DNA of 64,000 nt from contig JAYKAV010000500.1 in the NCBI GenBank assembly GCA_035582835.1, positions 471,702 through 535,701 on the forward strand. Direction: 5' to 3'. Of the stretch, positions 55,001-64,000 are shown piece after piece. Each line of letters begins with the position of its first letter. The first letter of the stretch is position 1. The notes beneath the pieces are model-generated. The model had not been told where the DNA came from, did no database searches, and saw only the letters and a list, made by a program, of their open reading frames with translations. This stretch comes from Phoebastria nigripes. Taxonomy: Eukaryota > Chordata > Aves > Procellariiformes > Diomedeidae. Made by a program: the position numbers and the translations under genes.

Positions 55001-58000
55001 TTCAAGAAAGTAATATTGTAAGTGACGAAAGCCTTGTCGGCTAATCTAAAGTTGTACAAGTTTTCTTGCTCTCAAGTTGACATTAAAAATCTTGCAGGTG
55101 CAAGATTGCAAAGCTCAAGAAGTTAATGAGCACAAAGACCACTCAGTTGTCTGTTGCGTTTAATTGTTTTTAGAGCATGCACATTTTTACCAGCCACTCA
55201 TCACTTCATAAATCCAGGAGAGCTCTTCTCTCATTCCTGCAGTTGAACTGTCTTACTTTTCTGTGCATACTTTCCTCCCCCTTTCAAACAAAGCTGTTCT
55301 GTTTTTCACAGCCCTATTTCTTCTCGAGGATTGACTCCTCCACACACTTTTCCTCGCAGTTTACACCAGGCAGGTTTCTGGCTGGGAGTTATCGGGATCA
55401 GCTGGGGAGGAGGGGGAAGAGAAGCGCTATCAGGAGTGCTGGGGGAGGTCAGGAATCTACTCATTTCATATTCATCTCCAGAAAAACAGCATAATAAAAG
55501 AAAACATTTGATCTAGCAGGCAAACAGAACATTTAGCCAGTTGTTGTTAGACGTGATTAAAACACAGGGGCTGGGGAGCTCATCCTATGCCTTCATTCGT
55601 CACCTACCTAAGCATTAGCATTGCTCCCGTCATTTTGCTAAGTAAGAACAGAAATTAACCCCAGAGCACCAGACTACCACAGCTCAGCGAAATTTCTTCA
55701 ACCAGCTGTGAGATCTAATGAACTTTGGTTTGCAATCATTACTGATCAACGCCAGAGGAAACAGGGGCTCTTTGAGGAAACCCACAAGTTGGACACCTCT
55801 CCCTAAGACCCCTTGCAAATCCGAAGGGACCAGCTTTTCCGCAAGTGCATTGGCCTGGGAAACTGATACCCACGAACTATCCCACTGCCGCCTGCAGACA
55901 GTCAAGCTATGGCTGAACTACCATAAAGACAACTGGGAGGGAGCCATGCAGCTTGAGACCTCTCATCTGTGCAACTTCCCGCTAAATGGCTTTTTTGGTG
56001 TGCATCTTCCCATGTTACTAATGACAATTAGTGATACTTGAAAAGCTAAATCAGAAGAAGAGACTACAGAAACATTCCGCTCCCAAGAACACCTATTTTC
56101 ATCCATGTGCACAGATCTTCTCTGAAGGACTTTCGAGGTGACCAGCTCTGAATTGCTGGTTTCTGAAGGGCGAGGATTCCTCCTTTGTCTTGTTTTCTTA
56201 CCTCTCGCTCGTATTTATCGCAAACCCAAAATGAAACAAACACTTCTCTTTTGAGGCTCTGACCAGGACAGCAGGAACAAAAGGACGGCTGAATGCAGGA
56301 ACAAGTGTTATTGTGGTTTTCTATGGCCCTTACTGTTCCTCGCAGGAGCAGCACCAGATGCACGATGAATGGCCGGGCAGAATAGTGCCACGGAGGAACC
56401 TGCCCTAGGAAATAAGACACCTGGGTCCAGCTCTTGGCTCCTCCACTCCTCCGCCATGGTCGTCAGCCAGCCAGCCCCTCCAGTTGTCAAAACAGACGCA
56501 CAAAGGAACCTCAAAGAACCATTAGATACCGNGATGGCTGAGGACCACAGCAGTATTTTAAATCTCTGCTCATCAGACACTTAGATCCCCTGGTGACTCT
56601 TGCAAAATTGCCAAGCCTAGCAAGGGCAGAGCGCAAACGGGGCAGATGTTAAAAGGGAGGGTGGGCAGCAGTTTCCATAAATCCTACCTATTCTGCCATA
56701 ATACTGTGAGATTGTGAGTCTACTACCAAAAGGAGGATCTGTCTGGCGCCAAGACTACAAAACAAAACACCCAAACCAAAAAACAACACCCTGACCAAAA
56801 TGATAAATGAAAGGCAGGTTCCTCAGAGCATCAGATAGCACGTACTATGGAAAAAACAAGAGCTAAGTTGCAACATCTTTAAATTTATGTAATCAAAACA
56901 ATGAAATAGCAATTAATAATGAACGCTTTGATAATACAGACAACCAGCTTTGTGAACAACCTTTCCGCTGGCCCAAAGGGTTTTTAAATAAGACCTTCCG
57001 TTCTGTATCTCAGGGTTACCCAAAGTGTTGGTTAGTTTTACTCTCCCCATGAAAAAGGTGGTTTGTAGGGCTGTGCTGGAGGACGACAGCATTGCTATGG
57101 GACCTTCAAAAAGCACCATACAGCACTATGCACCCTCCCCTGCAGAAGGAAGTTTTGATTCAACACTGACTAACCATGGCGTACTTTCTAAGCCTGGAAC
57201 AACCATTCCCCAAAAAACAGAAAAGGAAAACAGGAGCAGGTGAGGTGACCTGTCCCAGGAGAGGTGGCTAGTTGGTCACAGGGAGCTGGACCGCCATCCG
57301 CCCAACGGCTCCTCCATCCCTAGGTCTCGCTCCCTTACCCGCGGGCTCAGCCCGACATCTCACCTGTGCAGCTCGTCATCAGAGGGAGAGTACTTGGAGG
57401 TGACATCCGCAAGGTCACCAAAGATCTGTTTGCTGTAAACAGTCAGAGAGGAGAGCAGGATCAGCTCCTGCCACGTAGAGCTGAGCAGGCAGGTATAGTC
57501 CTTGATGGAGAGTTCGCAGAAGAATGGCAGCTTCTTGATCCAAGCAATCTGCCTGAAAAGCAATTCATCCGCCAGACGACACAACAACGCAAACAGCTCT
57601 GCCTGAGTCACTTTATACCTGCAGGGACAGTTAATATGAAGGCATAAAAACAATTAACAACATTGAATGACATCATCTGACGAGGCACTTGAAAAGCAAG
57701 ACAAATGCCACAGGAATTTGTGTTCAAGTGCCCAATGTGCTGGTGCCCAGAGTGTCACCTGGCGGCGGGAACCGCGATGGCCAGCACCCAGCCTGCCTGG
57801 CCGGGGGCTGCGAGGGGAGCCCCCCAACTGCTGGGGTCACCCACCCGGCCAGCACCCAGCCCACCCGGCTGGGGGATGTGATGGGAGCCCACCCGACTGC
57901 TGGGGTCACCCACCCGGCCAGCACCCAGCCTGCCCGGCCACAGGGCAGCTTGGCCTCAGAGACAGCCCTGCAGCTCTCACCAATGGATGGACTGCCCAGC

Positions 58001-61000
58001 TTTTTTCCACCCATGTGTATTTTTCCAGCTACCGTGCTTATTAACTTTTGTACAGTTAATGCAATCTCAGGGCTGAAACCCATCAAACCCGCTCCCGCGC
58101 AGGCTCAGCCTGGCCACGTAGCCTGAAACCCCACACAAGGTCTGTGCATGCCAGCTCCAGCCCCAGGCAAGGGCACAGGCCACCCACGGGACACGGTGGT
58201 TTGCTGCTTGCACTACGGCTGCATCTCCTCCCAGGGGATGTGCCCCCCGTGCCGATCGGGCCGTGAATGCACACACCCAGCCGCCCCCCTCGCCGTCAGC
58301 AGCCTCTGCCGCGGAAGCTGCAGCCGCGTGTGCAGGCAGGGACAGCCGGACCCAAACGACAGCCAGGGAACACGCAGCTCTGGGCAGCTCTCGCACCACG
58401 CCGCGCACACTCACCCGTCCTCAATGAGCATCGGTGTGCCGAGCGGCTCCAGGTCCTCTGCTGACACTAACTGATTGATAAGACTGTGCGACTGGGGGTC
58501 CAGGCTGCGCGTTTGGGGGGGCATCAGAGCCGAGTGAGCAGAATAGCTAAAAAGGTGCGGGAGGTACTGATAGTGCGTGGACACTGGCGTCCCGATATAC
58601 TGATCCCTGAGTGCAGCGAATCCATTCAGCTCCACGGACCTACTGGAAAAGGAAAAGCTTTTTAATATACCCCCAAAATTCCACCCGATTCATTAAAACG
58701 TAGCATCCAGCCCCATCAGAAATGCTAATAAAAATAGGGAGGAAAAAAAGAGAATGCAAAATGCCTTTGTATTTAAACCCTACACCGGAAATAATTGAGA
58801 CTCTGCAGAGCAGATGCCTTATACTTGCCTCATGTTGAGCCTGGCTCAGCGCTAGTTCCACTTAATGGAGATCTGGGAACTGCTGCTGAGCAGCCATTCG
58901 GAGAGTAAAACAGAAACCCAACTGTAGGAAGCATTTCCACTCCGGCTTCCTTAAAGAGCCAGAATTTAGGATTGTAAATTAAGAATTTGCACAGCCAGTG
59001 AACACAAATAATCTCCTAGCTTAAGTTGCAACTGAAAGCAAATGGAATGCAAGTCTGAGATTCTTGCCACGCTTGCAATCAAACGCTGCACTAACAGTAA
59101 CTGATGTTAATATAACACCATCAATTAGTAACCTAAATGGAGTCATTTATTTTCAAAATCTGAGCACAGTGGAGAAAAAACAGCTTATACAGAATGAACA
59201 GTGAAAAGTAATCAAGTTCCCACGATCTGCAGAAAAAACTCTCAATACAAATTAAGAGATCTATTTTAAATATAATTTTAACTCAGTGTTGCCTTCTTTT
59301 TCATTTGCTCATGAGCGTTTCACCTCCCAGTTCAATTCTTTTCAATCCAGTGCTGTCTTTTTCAAAACACAATTAGAGATGTAAGAATCTGCAGTATGCT
59401 CAGTTCACACAAAGATGCACTCGCCGTGTATTTTTCCTACATTGACCCAAAGTATCACTCAGGGTAAGACAGTCAAGATTACTGTAATACGAAATTCTTC
59501 CAGGGGTCATTCCCACCTTGAAGATGGAGTAGAAACGGGTGAAGGCTGGTTGCTCTCAGAAACTCCATTTCCAGGGGAGCTATGGTCACTGTCTCCGTTG
59601 TTGCTCCATGACATGTTTGCCTCTCCCTCAAATTCTTGCCCAGACATAATTCTCTCAATCTCTTCCTCTGATATCTGTCAAATACAGGACCATTATGGTT
59701 ACTTCAGCTGAGAACAGAAGTAAGGCAGAGCCTCTGTACAAGAACACCTTAACTGTACGGCCACATCCAACAGAGCTGAAACCACCCTGCACCAGGAGAA
59801 ACGCTTCGCCATCCCTGCAGGTATCACATCTTTCCTTTACATTTAACAACATACATGAAAAATTCTATTTACAGCTAATCGCGGTGACCTCCAGTGCCTG
59901 CAGTACAATTCAAGTGACGATAACACAGTAGACGGGAACGGACACATGAAAAGATGATGTCAAATACACACAGCGACGAGCCGTAAATCAGCTGCTGTCA
60001 CACAGTGAAAAACCTGGGAGTAATTGAGGCCAGTTCATCGGGAACATCACTCAGTACTCGGCAGAGGTAAAGGCAAACGGAAGGTGGGGTGGGCTCCAGT
60101 TTGATAAAGCAATTGAGAGAGGCAAGGTGACATATATAAAATTAGTCAGGAAAACGTTCACAGGGAATCATTGTTCACTATTTTTCCCCAGATAAGAACC
60201 AGGTGGCACCTGAAGAAGTAATCAAGCATCTAATACTTAAAACAACTATTAGAGAGTAATATATATGAAGCTAAAATGGACTTCAAAAAATAAAAAATGG
60301 AGTTCACTGAAGTATAAAGTTTCAAGAAAGAGCTGGGTATGCTCCTGGAGGAATGTTGCATCAGTAGTGGGGAAAATGCAACATGAAAGTTTCTGGGCTT
60401 TTTTTTTTTTTTTTTTTAATTCTGTGCATGTCCCTTAGTGAGGCTGGTGCAAAATACGGAAAGACCTCGAGTTAACGTGCTGCAAGAAAGTGCAGGGAGC
60501 ACTGAACATCATTTTCAAGAGCCAAACATTGCTTACACAGTTTATTCCAGTCTTGCAAAATTGTCAGAAAAACTTGGTAGGCTTACCCAGGTACAGAATC
60601 TGAGGAGTGCAATAGCTAAATAGTCTCACCCCAGGAAATGGAGTTGATGGCATAACCTGTGGTCCAACATCGACCGATCACACAAGTCTCAGACGAGCAA
60701 GGGCCCACTCTGGCTAGCAAAGGCTGCTGGTTTACTACAGCTACATTGCTCAGAGAGGCAGTAAAAATTGTTACCTGGCCAGAAATTAAATGCTTGTTCT
60801 TCCTTGATAGACCCACACAGGCTTTAAGAATCAGTAACTAGTGCTGTTATAAATATGATGTTTGCAAACAGCAGAAAATGTTCTATCATTACTAAGAGAT
60901 TTTTTTATTATTTGAGCTAGGCTCTCTCTGCTGCTGACCACAGGCATGGCCGCACTGCCTAATTCCTGCCTTTTTCTCAGTTTGCTACAGAGGACCTTAC

Positions 61001-61758
61001 TGAGCAAGCAGGGCATCTGGTTGCTTGGCTTCTCATGGTTTGGTTTTGGACTGGGGCAAGTAGTCTCTTCATAGGCACAGAGAGTCACAGAAAACACTTT
61101 CAGTGTTATTTCTGTTTTATTAAAATAAATAGTAAACTTTTAAAAGACCGCTTTTCTAGAAGCGAGCTGGAAATGGCCATCATTTCTCACGCGTGCAGTA
61201 CAAGCTGTTGTGCTGAATTACCTCGCGCTTTACAAGACATCTCCAGACAAGCTGCGCCATCAATCAGTGAGACATTTACTGGGTGCCCCGCTTGCAACAA
61301 CTGAAGGAATTGCAGCAGGCAGCCTGTGAGATTTACTGGGAGCTGCGGAGGGACGGACGTCCTTGTGCAGCTCACAAAGGACAGAGCGCCGCGGAGACTG
61401 CCCGTGAACTCACATAGGCACCCTGGGACGGCGCTGTGTCCCCTCCGGGGACAAGCAAGCACCGAGCTTTATTTACAAATCTGCTGTTCATGACAGGTAT
61501 TTCTAACACTTGTGGAGAGTCAAAGCCCTGCTACGCCAGCAGGAGGCACGGGCAGGGCTGAGAAAGGCTCAGTCAAATCAACCCTGGCCCCATCCCACTC
61601 CGAGCTGCTGCCATGGTCCGAGCTCACCACCCACGAGGTGTGTGCAAAGCCATGAGAGCAAAAGCTGAAGGGAGCCATGGGGAAAGGGCCGGACATGCTC
61701 ACCTGGACAGGTCCGATGCTTTTGTTTCTGCCTCCTGGCATGCCATCCTCTCTGATTG
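48989..61758 (-). CDS. NR6A1: Germ cell nuclear factor GCNF, nuclear receptor NR6A1, C-terminal 352 residues (partial)
   Basis: Orphan nuclear receptor that binds DR0 repeats and represses pluripotency and germ-line genes. Seven coding exons are present: 61703-61758, 59517-59674, 58415-58642, 57364-57618, 52471-52592, 50091-50243 and 48989-49077. They sum to 1061 nt. After two bases of a split Ala codon this gives 352 codons (A counted) plus TGA, and all phases agree. Seen: the DBD C-terminal extension IREDGMPGGRNKSIGPVQ; an acidic/Ser-rich hinge (ISEEEIERIMSGQEF, GDSDHSSPGN); the conserved SVELNG and SLDPQS stretches; the LBD (TQAELFALLCRLADELLFRQ, WIKKLPFFCELSIKDY, TWQELILLSSLTVYSKQIFG); and the end LPLLFKAVLHSCKTSVSKE. 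The zinc-finger and N-terminal exons (human protein 480 aa) lie beyond 64 kb. Family identity is clear from near-complete agreement with mammalian GCNF. Confidence 0.97.
50091..50243 (-). CDS. NR6A1: NR6A1 exon (LBD)
   Basis: 153 nt, acceptor cgctttcag, donor gtaact. It encodes (D)IRGLTNASQLEQLNKRYWYV, then CQDFTEYKYPHQPNRFPDLM and MCLPEIRYIA plus one base. Confidence 0.96.
50244..52470 (-). other. NR6A1: NR6A1 intron
   Basis: AT-rich intron of 2.2 kb. A plus-strand open frame (50764-51000) shows no domain and is taken as chance. No other feature seen. Confidence 0.8.
52471..52592 (-). CDS. NR6A1: NR6A1 exon (LBD)
   Basis: 122 nt, acceptor tatcctccag, donor gtgagt. It encodes FSEEGMEVMERLIYLFRKFN then QLKVSNEEYACMKAINFLNQ. 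Its boundaries split an Arg codon at the start and an Asp codon at the end. Confidence 0.96.
52593..57363 (-). other. NR6A1: NR6A1 intron
   Basis: A 4.8-kb intron. It includes long frames on the plus strand near 53092-53829 and 54487-55044 without recognisable domains. No mobile element was identified by eye. Confidence 0.8.
57364..57618 (-). CDS. NR6A1: NR6A1 exon (LBD core)
   Basis: 255 nt, acceptor tgtccctgcag, donor gtgaga. It encodes (G)YKVTQAELFALLCRLADELL, then FRQIAWIKKLPFFCELSIKD, the helix 3-5 signature TWQELILLSSL, and KYSPSDDELH plus two bases of Arg. Confidence 0.97.
57779..57940. repeat. 68/69-bp tandem repeat, about 2.3 copies
   Basis: Copies begin at 57779, 57847 and 57916 (partial), each starting GGCCAGCACCCAGC and sharing ACTGCTGGGGTCACCCACCC. 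The repeat is GC-rich and lies in an NR6A1 intron that is otherwise mixed in composition. Confidence 0.9.
58415..58642 (-). CDS. NR6A1: NR6A1 exon (hinge to LBD)
   Basis: 228 nt, acceptor cttttccag, donor gtgagt. It encodes (S)RSVELNGFAALRDQYIG, then HYQYLPHLFSYSAHS, SLDPQSHSLINQLVSAEDLE and PLGTPMLIEDG. Confidence 0.97.
59517..59674 (-). CDS. NR6A1: NR6A1 exon (hinge)
   Basis: 158 nt, acceptor tatttgacag, donor gtggga. It encodes ISEEEIERIMSGQEFEGEAN, then MSWSNNGDSDHSSPGN and SESNQPSPVSTPSS plus two bases. It is two residues longer than human around EANMSWSN. Confidence 0.95.
59675..61702 (-). other. NR6A1: NR6A1 intron
   Basis: A 2.0-kb AT-rich intron. It holds a T-run of about 20 bases at 60399-60418. 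No further exon is needed, since the flanking exons join at phase 0. Confidence 0.8.
61703..61758 (-). CDS. NR6A1: NR6A1 exon (C-terminal extension of DBD)
   Basis: 56 nt, acceptor gttttctttcag, donor gtgagc. It encodes (A)IREDGMPGGRNKSIGPVQ, the T/A-box region that follows zinc finger 2 in GCNF. Entry is at the second base of the Ala codon. Confidence 0.95.
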
Positions 61759-64000
61759 CTGAAAGAAAACAACCAAACCTTAGTAAGGAACACTACTGTT
61801 CAGTATTCCAGAAATACATAAGAAGGTATCTGCTATTTTGAAAAAAATCTTTGTATCTTAAAAGATTCGTTTTGCTCATCAAAGCAGTTTACACAGAAAC
61901 CTCCAGTGCTTTCCAGGGCACTGGAGAGCTCGAGCAGTGCTTACCATGATCCTCACCCCAAAGGGCAAACACACATCCATGGGGCTACAAGCATCACTCA
62001 GGGAGTTTAGTTTCTTCATGTGATCCTTGAGTGACAGGTAATGAAGGAATAGCAAGTCCTTTATCACAATTAATTCCAGACTAATTTGAGAAGTGGCACA
62101 TGGAAAGCAACCCTACTTCACCCCTGGAAATAACCCAACGAATGCCCACGACTGCTAGAAAATGAAATGCGAACGCCAGCATTTCTAACTCCAGTGCCCA
62201 GAGCCCTGTGAACCACCGCGGGCCAGACTGGAGCTGGTCTCCAACCGGTGCTGCCGACAACACAGAGATAAAGCGCTTCAGTGGTAACCAGTAACGCTGC
62301 TGCCGCTTCAGAGGGTCAGATCTCCTACAGCTATCATGGAAAATAGAGCAGAGATGTTTTACCCAGCCNGCTGCATGCAAAGCTGTTGTTTAAAATTCGA
62401 GTTACTAGACCGAGCTATGCAGTTTCATTTCGGAAGGGCAGCCTAGTTTCTCAATACAGCAGCTGCATTTTTAAGGCTCTTTAAACAATTTCCAGAGAGC
62501 TTCAGTGAAGTCCAATTAAGGAGATTATCCTGAAGCTGCTTCTCTACCCTCCTCTTCCCCCTGCTTTTCTCTTTATTGGCAGAGCAGCTCTGCAGAAGCC
62601 GACAGCATTCGAAGACCAACTCTGCTCCTCGTGCACCTCCTCTCCTGGGCCGGGTCCCCCTGTTTATCAGGTCCCAATCTCTTTCCCACCATGACCTGGC
62701 CAGACTTGGCAGGAGGCTCTCCCCAGCTGCACGGTGACCTTGCTGCTGCCGGCCGGCCTCACCCTGCTCGGCACACGGGGCTGCAGGAGGCCCTCCCAAA
62801 GCAGAAAATGGCACAAAATTTAAGGAAAAATTTCTGTACCAGAAAAGCCACACTGCTGCTTGATTTTAGATACCCTCAGCTCAAATCGTCCCCGTCTGCC
62901 TCGGTGCTGTGCTTGCAATTCAGGGATTACACACGNGGGTTCACCCAAGGCAATCGTAGCAAGGCAGAGCTCTGCACGCACTTGGACGTAAACTGCATTT
63001 TCCTGAATCGTAACCACCTAGCCAAGCAATGCAACTCACTACGCAAAACTGTCCTGATGATTTACAACTCCGCCAGCCCATGACCAGCAGCACAGCGATC
63101 CCTGTGGCACCTTACAACAACACGTTACGAGATCTGCAATAGAGTTTTAATCCTTCTAACACAAACTCTATCACCTCCATAGAACAGCAAGTATTTTTAT
63201 TTGAAATGCCAGATAGCATTCATTTAAGCACCCTGGAGAAGCCACAAACACAGGACATAAACGATTATGGTTATCTTTTACATCACACAAATCTTTTAAG
63301 CTATAGCAAGACAACAAGCTCATTTTAACAAACAAGGCTGTTTATTTTCTGTGAAAGCTCTTTCAAAAAAACATTGGTTTCTCATTAAAAAGATGTGGCT
63401 GACGTAAAACTAAGCCGTCATGGTTACTTTAGTTTTTTTTAACTTAATGGAACTACAGTAACAGTTTTTCAATTTTGGGGGAATTGCTCTAGTTTTCCAA
63501 GATATTTTATTGCTAATTGTGATTCAGAGAGCATCTCAGCTAATTCCATTAAGAGCCATGGACATAAATTGTCTTGGTCTTTTGAATTCGAAGTGTAATT
63601 GTAGCAGACATTAGCTTACATCTTCCTTTTCTATGTCCACATCATCTTACCGACGGCCCTGGAAAATATGCCTCAGCAGAGTTTACAGTTCTTCTTAACC
63701 ATGGAGGCGATGTTGGCCATCACCAGGCTGGTCTTTGTTCTCCCGTGGCCTTCTGCCTTGCCCACGAGCAGGGCTGTAGCTCTATCCTCCGGCTCCAGCA
63801 GAGCTGCCCTCCCTGCTGAACTGGTTTGATGAGCTGCCTTTCAAATTGGCAAAGATAGCCAGCTACTGCTGAGGGCAACACTTTGCCTGAACTCCTGCAC
63901 TCTGAACTCAAACGCACCTGGTAAAACCTTTAACCCCTGTGTGCTAAGGCGAGTTTGTAGTTTGGCTGTGCCGGTCCTTGTAGCAGTGGGTGCCACTTAA
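61759..64000 (-). other. NR6A1: NR6A1 intron (partial)
   Basis: The zinc-finger exon of NR6A1 (CNKRVYRC ... CQYCRLLKC) was looked for on the minus strand and is not here, so the sequence to the window edge is read as intron. It is AT-rich. Two single N bases occur near 62370 and 62936. Confidence 0.75.

Noticed and set aside
60399..60418. T-run as the tail of a minus-strand retropseudogene or CR1 element
   Set aside because: No coding remnant, target-site duplication or CR1 end motif was seen around it.

Overview
This is vertebrate nuclear DNA, most likely from a bird. Short GC-rich introns, high-GC flanks, no recognisable young retrotransposons and an SF-1 protein of 466 residues all point that way. 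The species cannot be named from the sequence. There is one 100-N gap (31645-31744) and about 20 isolated single N bases.

Layout. (1) 1-~6.7 kb, + strand: the 3' end of an adhesion GPCR gene, best read as ADGRD2 (GPR144). It shows the end of TM7 and cytoplasmic-tail exons. (2) ~6.7-11.2 kb: intergenic. (3) 11.2-35.2 kb, - strand: a complete NR5A1 gene (steroidogenic factor 1, SF-1/Ad4BP). All six coding exons splice in frame to 466 codons plus stop. There is a non-coding exon 1 and, upstream of it, the CACGTG E-box/CCAAT pair of the mammalian SF-1 promoter. (4) 35.3-42.0 kb: intergenic, with several AT-richer islands that look like regulatory elements. (5) 42-64 kb, - strand: the 3' part of NR6A1 (GCNF). 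The last seven coding exons (352 residues plus stop) run from the C-terminal extension of the DNA-binding domain to the end of the ligand-binding domain. They are followed by a predicted 3'UTR of about 7 kb. The zinc-finger and N-terminal exons lie beyond 64 kb. The order ADGRD2(+) - NR5A1(-) - NR6A1(-) is the same as on human 9q33.

The two nuclear receptors are tandem neighbours. SF-1 is an activator of adrenal, gonadal, pituitary and hypothalamic (VMH) genes. GCNF is an orphan repressor of pluripotency and germ-cell genes. No prokaryotic-type operons, CRISPR arrays, tRNA or rRNA genes were found. The very long open frames in the GC-rich parts are stop-poor shadows.

The most interesting non-coding signals are: an AT-rich island in NR5A1 intron 6, where mouse carries its VMH and gonadotrope enhancers; candidate fetal-adrenal-enhancer counterparts in intron 4; an intronic array of TEAD-like cores; and three let-7 target sites spread over the NR6A1 3'UTR, one with extensive 3' pairing. 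No previously undescribed biological system could be supported.
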